Assembly: GCF_022811845.1 (NCBI RefSeq)
Contig: NZ_CP064266.1
Location: 2,790,001 to 2,854,000, forward strand
Reading direction: 5' to 3'
Length of the DNA stretch: 64,000 nucleotides
From: Bacillus pseudomycoides
GTDB lineage: Bacteria > Bacillota > Bacilli > Bacillales > Bacillaceae_G
Shown here: positions 1-8,980 of the stretch, piece by piece
Layout of the letters: each line of letters starts with the position of its first letter
How positions within the stretch are numbered: position 1 is the first letter of the stretch
Program-made: the position numbers and the translations under genes
Notes under the pieces: generated by a model
Seen by the model: only the letters and a program-made list of their open reading frames with translations
Databases searched by the model: none
What the model was told of the DNA's origin: nothing

Positions 1-921
1 TGTTGAAGCACTACCAGCTCCAATAAACATAAGTAACATCATTAGTAAAAGTGATGGTTTTGTTAATTGTGCCATATCAACAGTATTAAATCCAGCTGTA
101 CGCGTGGAAACAGCTTGGAAATAGGCTGCGAGCCCTTCTTCAAACGGTGTAAATCCTTTCATGGAAGTTGGATTATGGAATTCAAATATAAAAATTAAAA
201 TTGTAGCAGCTATATTTACAATAAGAGTAGATGAGAGCATAAGTTTAGAGTGTAGCGTAAGGTTTTTAAAGTTACGTTTTCTCTTTATATCCACTATGAC
301 TGTGAAACCAATTCCACCTAAAATAATGAGAGAAGAGATCACTATGTTGACGAGTATACTATGAGATTGTGACATTAAGTTATCAGTCCAAATGGAAAAT
401 CCAGCGTTGTTAAATGCTGAAATAGCATGAAAAAAACTATAATATAATCCACTTGCAACACCGTATTTGGGAATCCATTCAAAAGCAAGAAGAAGTGTAG
501 CGAAACATTCAATAGTAAAAGAAAATAGAAATAATGATTTTGCAAGACGAATCACTCCGCCGACATTTGTTTGGTTTAACGCTTGCTGTAGTAAAATTCG
601 ATTTTGGAGACCGATTTTTCTCCCAAGCATAATGGCGATTAATATAGCAAAACTCATAATGCCAAGACCGCCCACTTGTATGAGTGTTAAAATAACAAGT
701 TGCCCAAATACGGTGAATACGTTCCCAGTATCAACAACACCGAGTCCTGTAACTGTACATGCAGAAACAGTTGTAAATAATGCATCTAGCCAAGAAATTG
801 AAGTTGTAGTGGAGATAGGTAGTTTTAATAGGCATGTTCCGATAATGGATAGTGCAATAAAAGATAATGTAAGTACATGAGGTGGGCTCATTCTGATGTT
901 AATCCGTTTCATAGCATACAT
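1..921 (-). CDS. KtrB/TrkH-family potassium uptake channel, 3' end outside the window
   Basis: Membrane subunit of a Ktr/Trk potassium transporter. Read on the minus strand it opens with MYAMKRINIRMSPP and shows the repeated pore segments of the family: SACTVTGLGVVD, SAFNNAGFS and VSTRTAGFNTVD, each with the selectivity-filter glycine. The fourth pore repeat and the C-terminus lie beyond position 1. Two in-frame ATGs compete, at 921 and 912. The AAAGGA at 927-932 is closer than usual to the first and rather far from the second, so the start is unsettled. A complete second member of the family lies at 7085-8434. No KtrA/RCK partner is seen beside either gene. Confidence 0.9.
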   Translation of the reverse strand, partial: MYAMKRINIRMSPPHVLTLSFIALSIIGTCLLKLPISTTTSISWLDALFTTVSACTVTGLGVVDTGNVFTVFGQLVILTLIQVGGLGIMSFAILIAIMLGRKIGLQNRILLQQALNQTNVGGVIRLAKSLFLFSFTIECFATLLLAFEWIPKYGVASGLYYSFFHAISAFNNAGFSIWTDNLMSQSHSILVNIVISSLIILGGIGFTVIVDIKRKRNFKNLTLHSKLMLSSTLIVNIAATILIFIFEFHNPTSMKGFTPFEEGLAAYFQAVSTRTAGFNTVDMAQLTKPSLLLMMLLMFIGAGSAST

Positions 922-986
922 CTGTCCTTTCGGTTTGCTCTTTGTAGTATGTGAAGAAGGATTACAATGTATGTTGTGAAAAAGAA

Positions 987-1011
987 AGGAGGCAGAATGT
1001 GTCTGCCTCCT
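987..1011 (-). terminator. Intrinsic terminator of the SASP gene
   Basis: A 10-bp perfect hairpin (AGGAGGCAGA / TCTGCCTCCT) is followed on the minus strand by a T-rich tract. It lies just after the stop codon of the SASP gene. Confidence 0.7.
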
Positions 1012-1030
1012 GAAGCTATTGTTTATAGGA

Positions 1031-1216
1031 TTATCCACGTAATTGCTGTTGTGCTAAGGAAACGAGACGTTTTGTTACTTCACCGCCGACAGACCCGTTA
1101 GAACGAGAGGCTGTATTAGAACCTAAGCTTACACCGAATTCTTGAGCAATTTCATATTTAAATTGTTCCAATGCTTGCTCAGCTCCAGGAACAAGTAATT
1201 TATTTGTTTTTACCAT
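1031..1216 (-). CDS. Small acid-soluble spore protein, alpha/beta type
   Basis: DNA-binding protein of the forespore core that protects spore DNA and is degraded at germination. At 61 residues it has the family length. The pattern is typical: an N-terminal LLVPGAEQALEQFKYEIA block containing the germination-protease region (EIAQEFGV), then LGSNTASRSNGSVGGEVTKRLV near the C-terminus. The gene is monocistronic with its own terminator, and an AGGATG sits upstream of ATG 1216. The B. cereus group has many paralogues, so no specific symbol is given. Confidence 0.95.
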   Translation of the reverse strand: MVKTNKLLVPGAEQALEQFKYEIAQEFGVSLGSNTASRSNGSVGGEVTKRLVSLAQQQLRG

Positions 1217-1368
1217 TGATTACACATCCTAATTTATATTCCTGTTTATTTGTTTTTAATGAGCAGTGAAGAGATGTACTCACTGTATAAACTGGTATCG
1301 TTAGTGTATGTGTTATATGTTTGACCATACACGGAAGTAATCGGTGCGATTAGAAGTTATTGGATATG

Positions 1369-1400
1369 AAAAAAGAGTAGCAAATGTGCTACTCTTTTTT
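1369..1400 (-). terminator. Terminator of the phaQ-phaP-phaJ operon
   Basis: A 14-bp perfect stem (AAAAAAGAGTAGCA / TGCTACTCTTTTTT) with a 4-nt loop, whose stem contains the phaJ stop codon. Confidence 0.85.
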
Positions 1401-1832
1401 CAGTATTGTTGCTGTTCCTTCGACAACTAGGTCATTCAATTGATTATATACATTTGTTTGCAAAGTAATAATTTTTTTATCATCACGTTTTTTGATTACT
1501 TCTGCGATTACGCGTAGGGTGTCACCAATTTTTACAGGTGCTCGAAATGATACATTTTGTGATAAATAAATTGTATTTTTTCCTGGTAATTTTGTTCCAA
1601 GAACAGTAGAAATGAATCCTGAAACAAGCATACCGTGTGCAATTCTTTCTTTAAACATTGTTGTTTTTGCAAAAGAGTCAAGAATATGAATTGGATTCAC
1701 ATCCCCGGTCAGTTTTGCAAAAGCGATAATGTCTGCATCGGTAATCGTTTTTGTTAATGACGCTTGATCGCCAACTTGAATCTCATCATAATGAAGCTCT
1801 TGAACAGACTGCGCTTCTTGAAATAGATTCAT
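1389..1832 (-). CDS. phaJ: (R)-specific enoyl-CoA hydratase PhaJ
   Basis: Hydrates trans-2-enoyl-CoA from beta-oxidation to (R)-3-hydroxyacyl-CoA, feeding monomers to the PHA synthase. The 147-residue MaoC-like hot-dog protein contains the hydratase-2 signature DVNPIH (catalytic Asp and His) near residues 46-51, followed by AHGML. The start at 1832 is chosen because a strong AAGGAGGA lies just upstream. The frame stays open to 1928, but the added 32 residues do not look like the family. It is last in a minus-strand operon with phaQ and phaP. Confidence 0.9.
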   Translation of the reverse strand: MNLFQEAQSVQELHYDEIQVGDQASLTKTITDADIIAFAKLTGDVNPIHILDSFAKTTMFKERIAHGMLVSGFISTVLGTKLPGKNTIYLSQNVSFRAPVKIGDTLRVIAEVIKKRDDKKIITLQTNVYNQLNDLVVEGTATILKKE

Positions 1833-1933
1833 GTTTTCCTCCTTCTTTTCCATAGCGAAAAATGTAAGCCATCTTGATGTAATGGGAGGAAGAAAGAGTT
1901 TAGTTTGTTCTGCGGTAAGCTGCCACATTTTCC

Positions 1934-2458
1934 TTACTTGATGGAAGTAAATAGATTTTTTGAGTTTTCCTCGAACTTTTGTACGAGTTCCAGTTGTGTA
2001 GATTTGAACTCTTCCAAAAAACCCTCTAATTGTTTTTGAACCTCGTCACGTTGAAGTTGTTGTTGTTCAATGAATTGTTTAGTTGTTTCTTCAAACTGGC
2101 CACTCGTTTGAGTAAGAATTGTCAAAGATGTTTTTGTTGGAGACACAGTAAGTTGATGAAGATGATTAGAAAGTTCGTTCCATTTTTCTTGCCAGTCGTT
2201 AATTTGTTCATTTAAGGAGTTGCCTGTGAATTGCTTCACGTATTCTGTATATTGATTATTAAATTGAGTAGTGAATAGTTGAAGTTCTCTTTCGAGTTCC
2301 TCTACCCCTGCTGTTAATTTATGCAAAGCATCCTGTTGTTGTTTTAATGTTTCTAAAGTAAGGTGTTCCAATTGTTTCCCTGCTGAAGAGAAAAGGGAAA
2401 GAGAATGTGACCAGTTTTTCCAAAATGCATCGACAAGTTCGTATGGTTTAGTTTCCAT
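1934..2458 (-). CDS. phaP: Phasin PhaP, PHA granule-associated protein
   Basis: Coats the surface of polyhydroxyalkanoate granules and controls their size. The 174-residue sequence is almost wholly helical and rich in Gln, Glu and Leu (for example QQQLQRDEVQKQLEGFLEEF), as expected for a Bacillus phasin, with no signal peptide or enzyme motif. GGAGG precedes ATG 2458. Identification rests largely on its place between phaQ and phaJ and opposite phaRBC. Confidence 0.88.
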   Translation of the reverse strand: METKPYELVDAFWKNWSHSLSLFSSAGKQLEHLTLETLKQQQDALHKLTAGVEELERELQLFTTQFNNQYTEYVKQFTGNSLNEQINDWQEKWNELSNHLHQLTVSPTKTSLTILTQTSGQFEETTKQFIEQQQLQRDEVQKQLEGFLEEFKSTQLELVQKFEENSKNLFTSIK

Positions 2459-2500
2459 GATTTGACCTCCAAATGTTTTTTTGCATATTGTGAACGCAGA

Positions 2501-2953
2501 TCATTCTGCTGTACCACCAGGTGAAGATGAAGAGTTTTTCTCATCCTTTTCTGGAGAAGTAGAAAATGGAAAGAATGCGTTGGTGTATAACGTGAAAAAC
2601 GTCCGCAGCATATTTTGATAATGCTCAAAAGAGGTCGCGCATGTTGCTAAATATTGCTCTCCATATTCTGTTAAAGAATAAATTCGCTTTGCTGGCCCAC
2701 CTTCACTTGTATCCCAAGTAGAAGAAATAAGGTTTTCTTTTTCTAACTTGCGTAATGTTCTATACACATTACCTTGATCAACGGAAGAAAAGCCGATATC
2801 CATTAGCATTTGAATCAGTTTGTAACCGTGAAGACTCCAGTCTTTTAGACATAGAAGTAAGAAGGGAACTAAGAAGTTTTTTGGCATGGAGTTTGGTTGT
2901 TTCGCTTGGTTTTTTTCAAAACTTTCTTGTTGGTCTGGTTCATTATGTAGCAT
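2501..2953 (-). CDS. phaQ: PHA-responsive repressor PhaQ (PadR-like)
   Basis: Transcriptional regulator of the phaQ-phaP unit; in B. megaterium PhaQ is described as a repressor that senses PHB. The 150-residue protein carries a PadR-type winged helix from about residue 28: PFLLLCLKDWSLHGYKLIQML, then VDQGNVYRTLRKLEKENLI and a wing with GGPAKRIYSLTEYGEQYL. An unusual hydrophilic N-terminal tail (HNEPDQQESFEKNQAKQ) precedes it. GAGGTGATG supports ATG 2953. It is transcribed divergently from phaR, and the 195-bp gap between them should hold both promoters and the operator. Confidence 0.9.
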   Translation of the reverse strand: MLHNEPDQQESFEKNQAKQPNSMPKNFLVPFLLLCLKDWSLHGYKLIQMLMDIGFSSVDQGNVYRTLRKLEKENLISSTWDTSEGGPAKRIYSLTEYGEQYLATCATSFEHYQNMLRTFFTLYTNAFFPFSTSPEKDEKNSSSSPGGTAE

Positions 2954-3148
2954 GATTGTGCATCACCTCATGAATCAGTTAAATGGAATTTTTTTGCTTA
3001 TAAGTGCAATTTACACCTATCTGTTTTCAATGTCAATACATTTGTTGGAAGAAAAAAATAAAATACAGACTTGAAGTTTTATTCAGAATATTAGAAAATA
3101 GTGAATAGGTTGAATTGTTTTGAAAACGAATAAAGGAGTGTAGGAGAA

Positions 3149-3631
3149 GTGATTGATCAAAAATTCGATCCACTACAAGCATGGAAAGAAGCTTATGAAC
3201 AGACTGAAACATTTTGGGGAAAAGCTCTAAATGAAACAATCAAAACAGAAGAGTATTCTGCTTGGATGGGAAGCGTTCTAGATTTGAACTTGTTTTATCA
3301 GAAGATGTTAAATGATGCAACAAAGGGCTATTTAGAAAAAGTGAATATACCAACTCAAGAAGATATTGCAAGAGTAGCGACGCTTGTTATTAACTTAGAA
3401 AATAAAGTTGATAACATTGAAGAATTTTTGGAAGAAAAAGCAGAATCTCTAGGACAATCTCCTACGCTAAAGCGTGATGTAACAAAAGTGAAACAAGATA
3501 TTGGAACTTTAGAAAATAAAGTTGACAAGATTTTAGAATTACTTGAAAAACAAAATGAAGTGTTAGCAAAATTACAGGAACCCGTGAAAGAAGCGGCGAA
3601 AGCACCTGTGAAACCAGAAAATAAAAAATAG
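3149..3631 (+). CDS. phaR: Class IV PHA synthase subunit PhaR
   Basis: Small partner needed by PhaC for activity in Bacillus class IV synthases. The 160-residue protein begins MIDQKFDPLQAWKEAYEQTETFW, a recognisable PhaR opening, and ends in coiled-coil helices with a repeated LENKVD-ILE element near residues 90 and 125 and a Lys/Pro/Ala-rich tail. The start codon is GTG at 3149, with AAAGGAG 10 bases upstream. It heads phaR-phaB-phaC. Confidence 0.92.
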   Translation: MIDQKFDPLQAWKEAYEQTETFWGKALNETIKTEEYSAWMGSVLDLNLFYQKMLNDATKGYLEKVNIPTQEDIARVATLVINLENKVDNIEEFLEEKAESLGQSPTLKRDVTKVKQDIGTLENKVDKILELLEKQNEVLAKLQEPVKEAAKAPVKPENKK

Positions 3632-3752
3632 TTATGAAGCGCCTTGTTTATATGCTTCAAAAAGGGAAGGGAGAATCCTTTTTGCAGATAGTATAACGGC
3701 GAAAAAATATCATATATAGTGCTTTTTATATAAGTGCTAATTCGATTCATTC

Positions 3753-3770
3753 ATTATCATTATCATTATC
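3753..3770. promoter_or_regulatory. Three tandem GATAAT hexamers between phaR and phaB
   Basis: On the minus strand this stretch is exactly three GATAAT units in direct repeat, in the 169-bp phaR-phaB gap. Three adjacent GATAAT units are one description of a Fur site, but here the third unit is direct rather than inverted, unlike the perfect 7-1-7 sites at 58821-58875. A Fur role is therefore only a possibility. Confidence 0.3.
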
Positions 3771-3800
3771 GTCCACAAATTCAATAAAGGGGGAAAAGAA

Positions 3801-4544
3801 ATGACTCAATTAAATGGTAAAGTAGCAATCGTAACAGGTGGAGCAAAGGGAATTGGTAAAGCGATTACAGTAGCATTAGCAAAAGAGGGCGCAAAGGTTG
3901 TTATTAACTATAATAGCAGTAAAGATGCAGCTGAAAATCTAGTGAATGAATTAGGATTAGAAGGTCATGATGTATATGCGGTACAAGCAGATGTTTCTAA
4001 GCTAGAAGATGCAAAGCGCCTTGTAGATGAAGCAGTGAATCATTACGGTAAGGTAGATATTCTTGTGAATAATGCTGGTATTACAAGAGATCGTACATTC
4101 AAAAAGTTAAATCGTGAAGACTGGGATCGCGTAATTGATGTGAATTTAAGTAGCGTATTTAATACAACGAGTGCGGCACTTCCTTACATAACAGAATCAG
4201 AAGAAGGTAGAATCATTAGTATTTCTTCTATTATTGGACAAGCTGGTGGATTTGGACAAACAAACTATTCAGCAGCTAAAGCTGGTATGTTAGGGTTTAC
4301 AAAATCGTTAGCGCTAGAACTTGCGAAAACAAATGTAACAGTGAATGCGATTTGCCCAGGATTCATTGATACAGAAATGGTAGCAGAAGTACCAGAAGAA
4401 GTTCGTCAAAAAATCGTTTCTAAGATTCCAAAGAAACGTTTCGGACAAGCGGATGAAATTGCAAAAGGTGTCGTATACCTATGCCGTGATGGAGCGTATA
4501 TCACAGGTCAGCAATTAAATATTAACGGCGGATTATATATGTAA
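3801..4544 (+). CDS. phaB: Acetoacetyl-CoA reductase PhaB
   Basis: NADPH-dependent reduction of acetoacetyl-CoA to (R)-3-hydroxybutyryl-CoA, the PHB monomer. It is a 247-residue short-chain dehydrogenase with the cofactor motif GGAKGIGKA near residue 13, NNAGITRD near residue 90, the catalytic Ser in SISSIIG and the YSAAKAG Tyr/Lys pair near residue 156. It closes with ITGQQLNINGGLYM. A purine-rich GGGGGAAAAG precedes the ATG. The family overlaps with FabG, but position between phaR and phaC decides the call. Confidence 0.95.
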   Translation: MTQLNGKVAIVTGGAKGIGKAITVALAKEGAKVVINYNSSKDAAENLVNELGLEGHDVYAVQADVSKLEDAKRLVDEAVNHYGKVDILVNNAGITRDRTFKKLNREDWDRVIDVNLSSVFNTTSAALPYITESEEGRIISISSIIGQAGGFGQTNYSAAKAGMLGFTKSLALELAKTNVTVNAICPGFIDTEMVAEVPEEVRQKIVSKIPKKRFGQADEIAKGVVYLCRDGAYITGQQLNINGGLYM

Positions 4545-4551
4545 TGAAGCA

Positions 4552-4592
4552 AGAAGAAAGTGCATATCCATAACAGGAATGCACTTCTTTCT
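4552..4592 (+). terminator. Hairpin between phaB and phaC, possible attenuator
   Basis: An imperfect long stem (AAAGTGCAT / ATGCACTTCTTTCTT side) with a T-rich 3' arm lies in the 83-bp phaB-phaC gap. It may lower or stabilise phaC expression relative to phaRB rather than end the transcript. Confidence 0.4.
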
Positions 4593-4627
4593 TGAAGAAG
4601 GAAATCAATCAAAAAGGAGATAGTAAA

Positions 4628-5713
4628 ATGACTACATTCGTAACAGAATGGGAAAAACAATTGGAATTATACCCAGAAGAATATCGAAAAGCATATCGTC
4701 GTTTTAAAAGAGCGAGTGAAGTTCTACTACGTGAACCAGAGCCGCAAGTTGGTTTAACGCCAAAAGAGGTTATTTGGACGAAAAATAAAACGAAGCTGTA
4801 TCGTTACATTCCAAAGCAGGAAAAAACACATTCTGTTCCAATTCTATTAATCTATGCGCTAATTAATAAGCCATATATTATGGATTTAACACCTGGCAAT
4901 AGTTTGGTGGAATATTTAGTGGACCGTGGTTTTGATGTGTATATGCTTGATTGGGGTACATTTGGGTTAGAAGACAGTCATTTGAAATTTGATGATTTCG
5001 TGTTCGATTATATTTCAAAAGCAGTTAAAAAGGTAATGCGAACTGCAAAATCGGACGAGATTTCTTTACTTGGTTACTGCATGGGTGGAACGCTAACATC
5101 CATTTATGCAGCTCTTCATCCACATATGCCGATTCGTAATTTAATTTTTATGACGAGTCCATTTGATTTCTCTGAAACAGGATTATATGGTCCATTATTA
5201 GATGAGAAATATTTTAACTTAGATAAAGCGGTAGATACATTTGGAAATATCCCACCTGAAATGATTGATTTTGGAAATAAAATGTTAAAACCAATTACAA
5301 ATTTTGTTGGTCCGTATGTCGCTTTACTCGATCGCTCAGAAAATGAACGCTTTGTAGAAAGTTGGAAGCTTGTTCAAAAATGGGTTGGAGATGGCATCCC
5401 ATTCCCAGGTGAATCATATCGTCAATGGATTCGCGATTTTTATCAAAATAATAAATTAGTTAAAGGTGAACTTGTAATTCGTGGACAAAAAGTGAAGCTT
5501 GAAAACATTAAAGCAAATGTCTTAAATATTTCTGCGAAACGTGATCACATTGCATTGCCATGTCAAGTAGAGGCGTTGCTTGATCATATTTCTAGTACGG
5601 ATAAACAGTATGTATGCCTGCCAACAGGACATATGTCAATTGTATACGGCGGAACAGCTGTAAAACAAACGTATCCTACTGTTGGAAATTGGCTTGAAGA
5701 ACGCTCTAATTGA
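4628..5713 (+). CDS. phaC: Class IV polyhydroxyalkanoate synthase PhaC
   Basis: Polymerises (R)-3-hydroxyacyl-CoA into PHA at the granule surface, as a complex with PhaR. From the chosen ATG at 4628 (AAAAGGAGAT upstream) the protein has 361 residues, the class IV length. The lipase-like box GYCMGG places the nucleophile at Cys151. The Asp lies in AKRDHIALP near residue 306 and the His in PTGHMSI near residue 335. The frame is open for 12 further codons upstream, but these lack a ribosome site. Confidence 0.96.
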   Translation: MTTFVTEWEKQLELYPEEYRKAYRRFKRASEVLLREPEPQVGLTPKEVIWTKNKTKLYRYIPKQEKTHSVPILLIYALINKPYIMDLTPGNSLVEYLVDRGFDVYMLDWGTFGLEDSHLKFDDFVFDYISKAVKKVMRTAKSDEISLLGYCMGGTLTSIYAALHPHMPIRNLIFMTSPFDFSETGLYGPLLDEKYFNLDKAVDTFGNIPPEMIDFGNKMLKPITNFVGPYVALLDRSENERFVESWKLVQKWVGDGIPFPGESYRQWIRDFYQNNKLVKGELVIRGQKVKLENIKANVLNISAKRDHIALPCQVEALLDHISSTDKQYVCLPTGHMSIVYGGTAVKQTYPTVGNWLEERSN

Positions 5714-5776
5714 AATAAAGCAGTGATTTTTATGATAGCTTGAACAAATATCTTTTGTGTTCATACGAATGAAATG

Positions 5777-5812
5777 AAAAATCCAGCTAGGACATACTAG
5801 CTGGATTTTTTT
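5777..5812 (+). terminator. Terminator of phaRBC
   Basis: A 14-bp perfect stem (AAAAATCCAGCTAG and its complement) with a 6-nt loop and T run, 64 bases after the phaC stop. Confidence 0.9.
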
Positions 5813-5867
5813 CATATAAAATAACAAAACATAAAAGAGGGGGAAATTAAATTTTAGGAGCATAGTT

Positions 5868-7061
5868 ATGAAATTAACATTAGGGAAGTTATATTGGAAT
5901 GAAGAAGCTTGTATGCCTTGTTATCCGCCGTTAGAAAATGATATGATATGTGATGTGCTTATTGTAGGAATCGGAGGAGCAGGCGCTCATATTGCATATT
6001 TTTTAACGAGATTAGGGATGAGCGTTACCTTAATTGATAAGCGAAAAATTGCATACGGAAGTACGATTGCTAATACAGGGCTATTACAATTCGTTCATGA
6101 TAAATCATTGACTTCTTTGATTCATACATTTGGGGAAGTAAAAGGAGTACGGGCTTATCAGCTTTGTTATGAGGCGCTGCGAACATTAGAACAGATTGTT
6201 CCAAAGTTAGATATTGATCCTTATTTGATCCCGAGAAGTAGCTTGTATTATGCAAGTCAAAATGAAGATGTTTCGTTTCTGCAAGAAGAATATCGTACAT
6301 TACAGCGTTACGGATTTCCTGTTGAGTATTTTACAGCATCTGATATTAAGAAACGATATTCATTTACAAAACCAGCGGCACTATACACACATGGGGATGC
6401 GGAAGTGAACCCGTATATGTTAGTGCATGGTCTTATACATAAAGCAAACCAATTAGGGGCCTCTATTTTTGAAAATACAGAAGTTATTCATATAAAGTCT
6501 ATTCAAAAAGATTTCGTTTCTTATACAAAAACAGGTAAGAAAATTGTAGCAAAGGCAGTGATTATGGCTACAGGATATGAAGATATATTTGGAAAAAAAG
6601 AAGCAAATACAACAGTAGAAACCTCTTATGCAATCGTTACAAATGAGCAAGAGCATTTTAATGGATGGCACGAGCAATCATTAATTTGGGAAACAGCTCG
6701 GCCATATTTGTATTTTCGTACGTATAAGAATCGAATTATTGTAGGTGGATTGGATGAATCCATGCAACTTCAGAAATTTGGTGATACAAAGCTATTGCAT
6801 AAACGGGATTTGCTTACTAAAATGATACAAGAGATGTTTCCAAATCTTTCAAATGTAAGAGCTGAATATTATTGGGCTGCTGCATTTGGAGGAAGTCATG
6901 ATGGACTTCCTATTTGCAAAGAAGATAGTAAAATCTCTAATTTATATTATGCATTACCCTATGGGGGAAATGGGACTGTATATGGAATGGTATTTGCAAA
7001 ACTATTTCAGCAGTTATTTGCAAATAAAGAAAATGGTGATTTTTCTTTGTTTAATCGATAG
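5868..7061 (+). CDS. FAD-dependent amino-acid oxidoreductase (DAO fold)
   Basis: A 397-residue flavoprotein of the D-amino-acid-oxidase/glycine-oxidase superfamily. The N-terminal Rossmann motif is VLIVGIGGAGAHIAYFL (GxGxxG), followed by LIDKRKIAYGST, and the C-terminal part shows YYWAAAFGGSHDGLPIC and YALPYGGNGTVYG, typical of DAO enzymes. The substrate cannot be told. GGAG precedes the ATG. It is followed within 23 bases by a KtrB gene and probably shares its transcript. Confidence 0.82.
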   Translation: MKLTLGKLYWNEEACMPCYPPLENDMICDVLIVGIGGAGAHIAYFLTRLGMSVTLIDKRKIAYGSTIANTGLLQFVHDKSLTSLIHTFGEVKGVRAYQLCYEALRTLEQIVPKLDIDPYLIPRSSLYYASQNEDVSFLQEEYRTLQRYGFPVEYFTASDIKKRYSFTKPAALYTHGDAEVNPYMLVHGLIHKANQLGASIFENTEVIHIKSIQKDFVSYTKTGKKIVAKAVIMATGYEDIFGKKEANTTVETSYAIVTNEQEHFNGWHEQSLIWETARPYLYFRTYKNRIIVGGLDESMQLQKFGDTKLLHKRDLLTKMIQEMFPNLSNVRAEYYWAAAFGGSHDGLPICKEDSKISNLYYALPYGGNGTVYGMVFAKLFQQLFANKENGDFSLFNR

Positions 7062-7084
7062 AAAAAAGGTAGCGAAGTGATGGA

Positions 7085-8434
7085 ATGAGAGAGATAAAAA
7101 AATTTTTGCAAAAATTACGTCCGGTACAGCTTATTGTTTTATTTTATTTCATAGCAGTAATTGTTTCGGTCATTTTATTAAGTTTTCCATTTTTCATTAA
7201 ACCGGGGGTAAAGTGGACGTTTATAGATGCGTTATTTACATCGGTTAGTGCTGTAAGTGTTACAGGGCTTTCCGTCGTTTCTATTCCAGATACATTTAAT
7301 ACAGCTGGTATTATTGTTTTAGCGCTTGTATTACAATTAGGCGGTTTAGGAATTATGGCACTTGGTACATTTGTGTGGATGTTAACAGGGAAAAAAATTG
7401 GCTTGCAGCGAAGACGATTAATTATGGCAGACCATAACCAAGGGAATTTATCGGGGCTTGTTGAGCTTATGCGTTCTATTTTAATTTTGATTGTTTCAAT
7501 AGAAGCGGTTGGAGCAATCCTCTTGGGTACAAGATTTTTACTCTATTTTCCAACTTGGCAAGAAGCGTATTTTCACGGTTTTTTTGCAGCTGTTAGTGCG
7601 ACGACGAATGGTGGATTTGATTTAACAGGTCAGTCGCTTATTCCATATAAAAATGACTATATTGTACAAATTATTCATATGCTGCTTATTATTTTAGGAG
7701 CAATCGGATTTCCGGTGTTAATGGAGGTAAAGCAGTACTTAAGTAAGGAAAAACATCAATTGTTTCGTTTTTCATTATTTACAAAATTGACGACAACGAC
7801 ATTTTTCTCTCTTGTTATTGTTGGAACAATTGTTATTTTTTTATTGGAACGCAACCAGTTTTTAGTAGGGAAATCATGGCATGAAACAATCTTTTATACA
7901 CTGTTTCAGTCCGTTACAACGAGAAGTGGTGGGTTAGCGACAATGGATATACGGGACTTGTCACAGCCAACGCTTTTATTTATGAGTGTCTTAATGTTTA
8001 TCGGTGCTTCTCCAAGCTCAGTTGGAGGAGGAATACGTACGACAACATTTGCTGTGAATATCCTTTCCCTATACACATTTGCAAAAGGTGGTAGAACAGT
8101 ACGCGTTTTTAAACGTCAATTGCATGAGGAAGATATTTTAAAAGCGTCTGTTGTTATGACAATGGGGATTTTATTATGTGCTTCTGCATTATTTATTTTA
8201 TCAATGACTGAAAACGTACCATTAATGAGTTTAATTGTTGAAGTATGTTCTGCATTTGGAACGACTGGATTATCAACAGGTATTACTTCTGATTTAACCA
8301 CAATTGGGAAACTTGTATTAATTGTCCTGATGTTTATTGGTCGTGTTGGTATTTTAACATTTATTTTGGCTAGTGGTGGAAGAGAACAACCACCTCGCTA
8401 TAAATATCCGAAAGAGAGAATTATCATTGGATAA
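7085..8434 (+). CDS. KtrB/TrkH-family potassium uptake channel
   Basis: Integral membrane potassium (or sodium-coupled potassium) translocating subunit. At 449 residues it is full length, with all four pore repeats visible: VSAVSVTGLSVV near residue 57, VSATTNGGFDLTG near 171, QSVTTRSGGLATMD near 279 and CSAFGTTGLSTG near 388. It shares family with the partial gene at the left edge, but the two are clearly diverged. No gating partner (KtrA) is adjacent. The ATG at 7085 follows closely on the FAD enzyme. Confidence 0.93.
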   Translation: MREIKKFLQKLRPVQLIVLFYFIAVIVSVILLSFPFFIKPGVKWTFIDALFTSVSAVSVTGLSVVSIPDTFNTAGIIVLALVLQLGGLGIMALGTFVWMLTGKKIGLQRRRLIMADHNQGNLSGLVELMRSILILIVSIEAVGAILLGTRFLLYFPTWQEAYFHGFFAAVSATTNGGFDLTGQSLIPYKNDYIVQIIHMLLIILGAIGFPVLMEVKQYLSKEKHQLFRFSLFTKLTTTTFFSLVIVGTIVIFLLERNQFLVGKSWHETIFYTLFQSVTTRSGGLATMDIRDLSQPTLLFMSVLMFIGASPSSVGGGIRTTTFAVNILSLYTFAKGGRTVRVFKRQLHEEDILKASVVMTMGILLCASALFILSMTENVPLMSLIVEVCSAFGTTGLSTGITSDLTTIGKLVLIVLMFIGRVGILTFILASGGREQPPRYKYPKERIIIG

Positions 8435-8438
8435 AGTC

Positions 8439-8473
8439 AAACCATTCTACCTGTGAAGGTAGAATGGTTTTTT
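8439..8473. terminator. Bidirectional terminator between convergent genes
   Basis: A 13-bp perfect stem (AAACCATTCTACC and complement) with a 6-nt loop. It is flanked by T tracts on both strands and serves the KtrB gene and the minus-strand gene that ends at 8472. Confidence 0.85.
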
Positions 8474-8807
8474 AATCGTTAATGCCAAATTGAGGGTGCA
8501 TAAATGAATCTTCGGCTCTATCTGCTTTGTTCTGTAACAATTCTTGATTTTCTTCTGAAATCCATCCGATATCATTTGTTGGATGAATCCACTCCTTTCC
8601 AGCCATGATGGCTGGATCAACTTCATCACTCCAGTTGTTAAGTGGGCTATTTTCTGAATTGTATTTACTATCTCCAATTACAACATCACATTGATTGATA
8701 AAAGGTTGTTGCATTTGTTTTCCTGTACCTTTAAAGGAAGGGAAATTCATCTGATGTGGAAGCGTCTCGTCTAAAATGGGTGAGTCAATTTGTTGGTTTT
8801 TCTTCAA
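8472..8807 (-). CDS. Hypothetical protein, DUF3905-like
   Basis: A 111-residue soluble, acidic protein, rich in Asn, Asp and Gln. It has no signal peptide or membrane segment. The motif KEWIHPTNDIGWISEENQELL in the C-terminal half recalls, from memory, the DUF3905 family of spore formers. Function is unknown. It ends inside the shared terminator with the KtrB gene. Confidence 0.65.
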   Translation of the reverse strand: MKKNQQIDSPILDETLPHQMNFPSFKGTGKQMQQPFINQCDVVIGDSKYNSENSPLNNWSDEVDPAIMAGKEWIHPTNDIGWISEENQELLQNKADRAEDSFMHPQFGIND

Positions 8808-8980
8808 AATAATCGTTCCTTCTTTATTATAGTAGGAAATGTAAATTCCTTGTTCATATATAATGTTCCCTTATATATGTTACTTTGTACTTGTTAACAC
8901 TTCCCATCAATAATTTTCGAGTGTTTTCTCAAACTAAGATAGAAAGTGATATGTCATTACAGTGAGGGAAGGTATTGTAA

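Noticed and set aside
161..880. Plus-strand frames of 67 and 137 residues
   Set aside because: They are opposite-strand shadows of the potassium channel gene, which has clear family motifs on the minus strand.
1833..1928. N-terminal extension of PhaJ by 32 residues
   Set aside because: A strong ribosome site precedes ATG 1832 and the extension is not hydratase-like.
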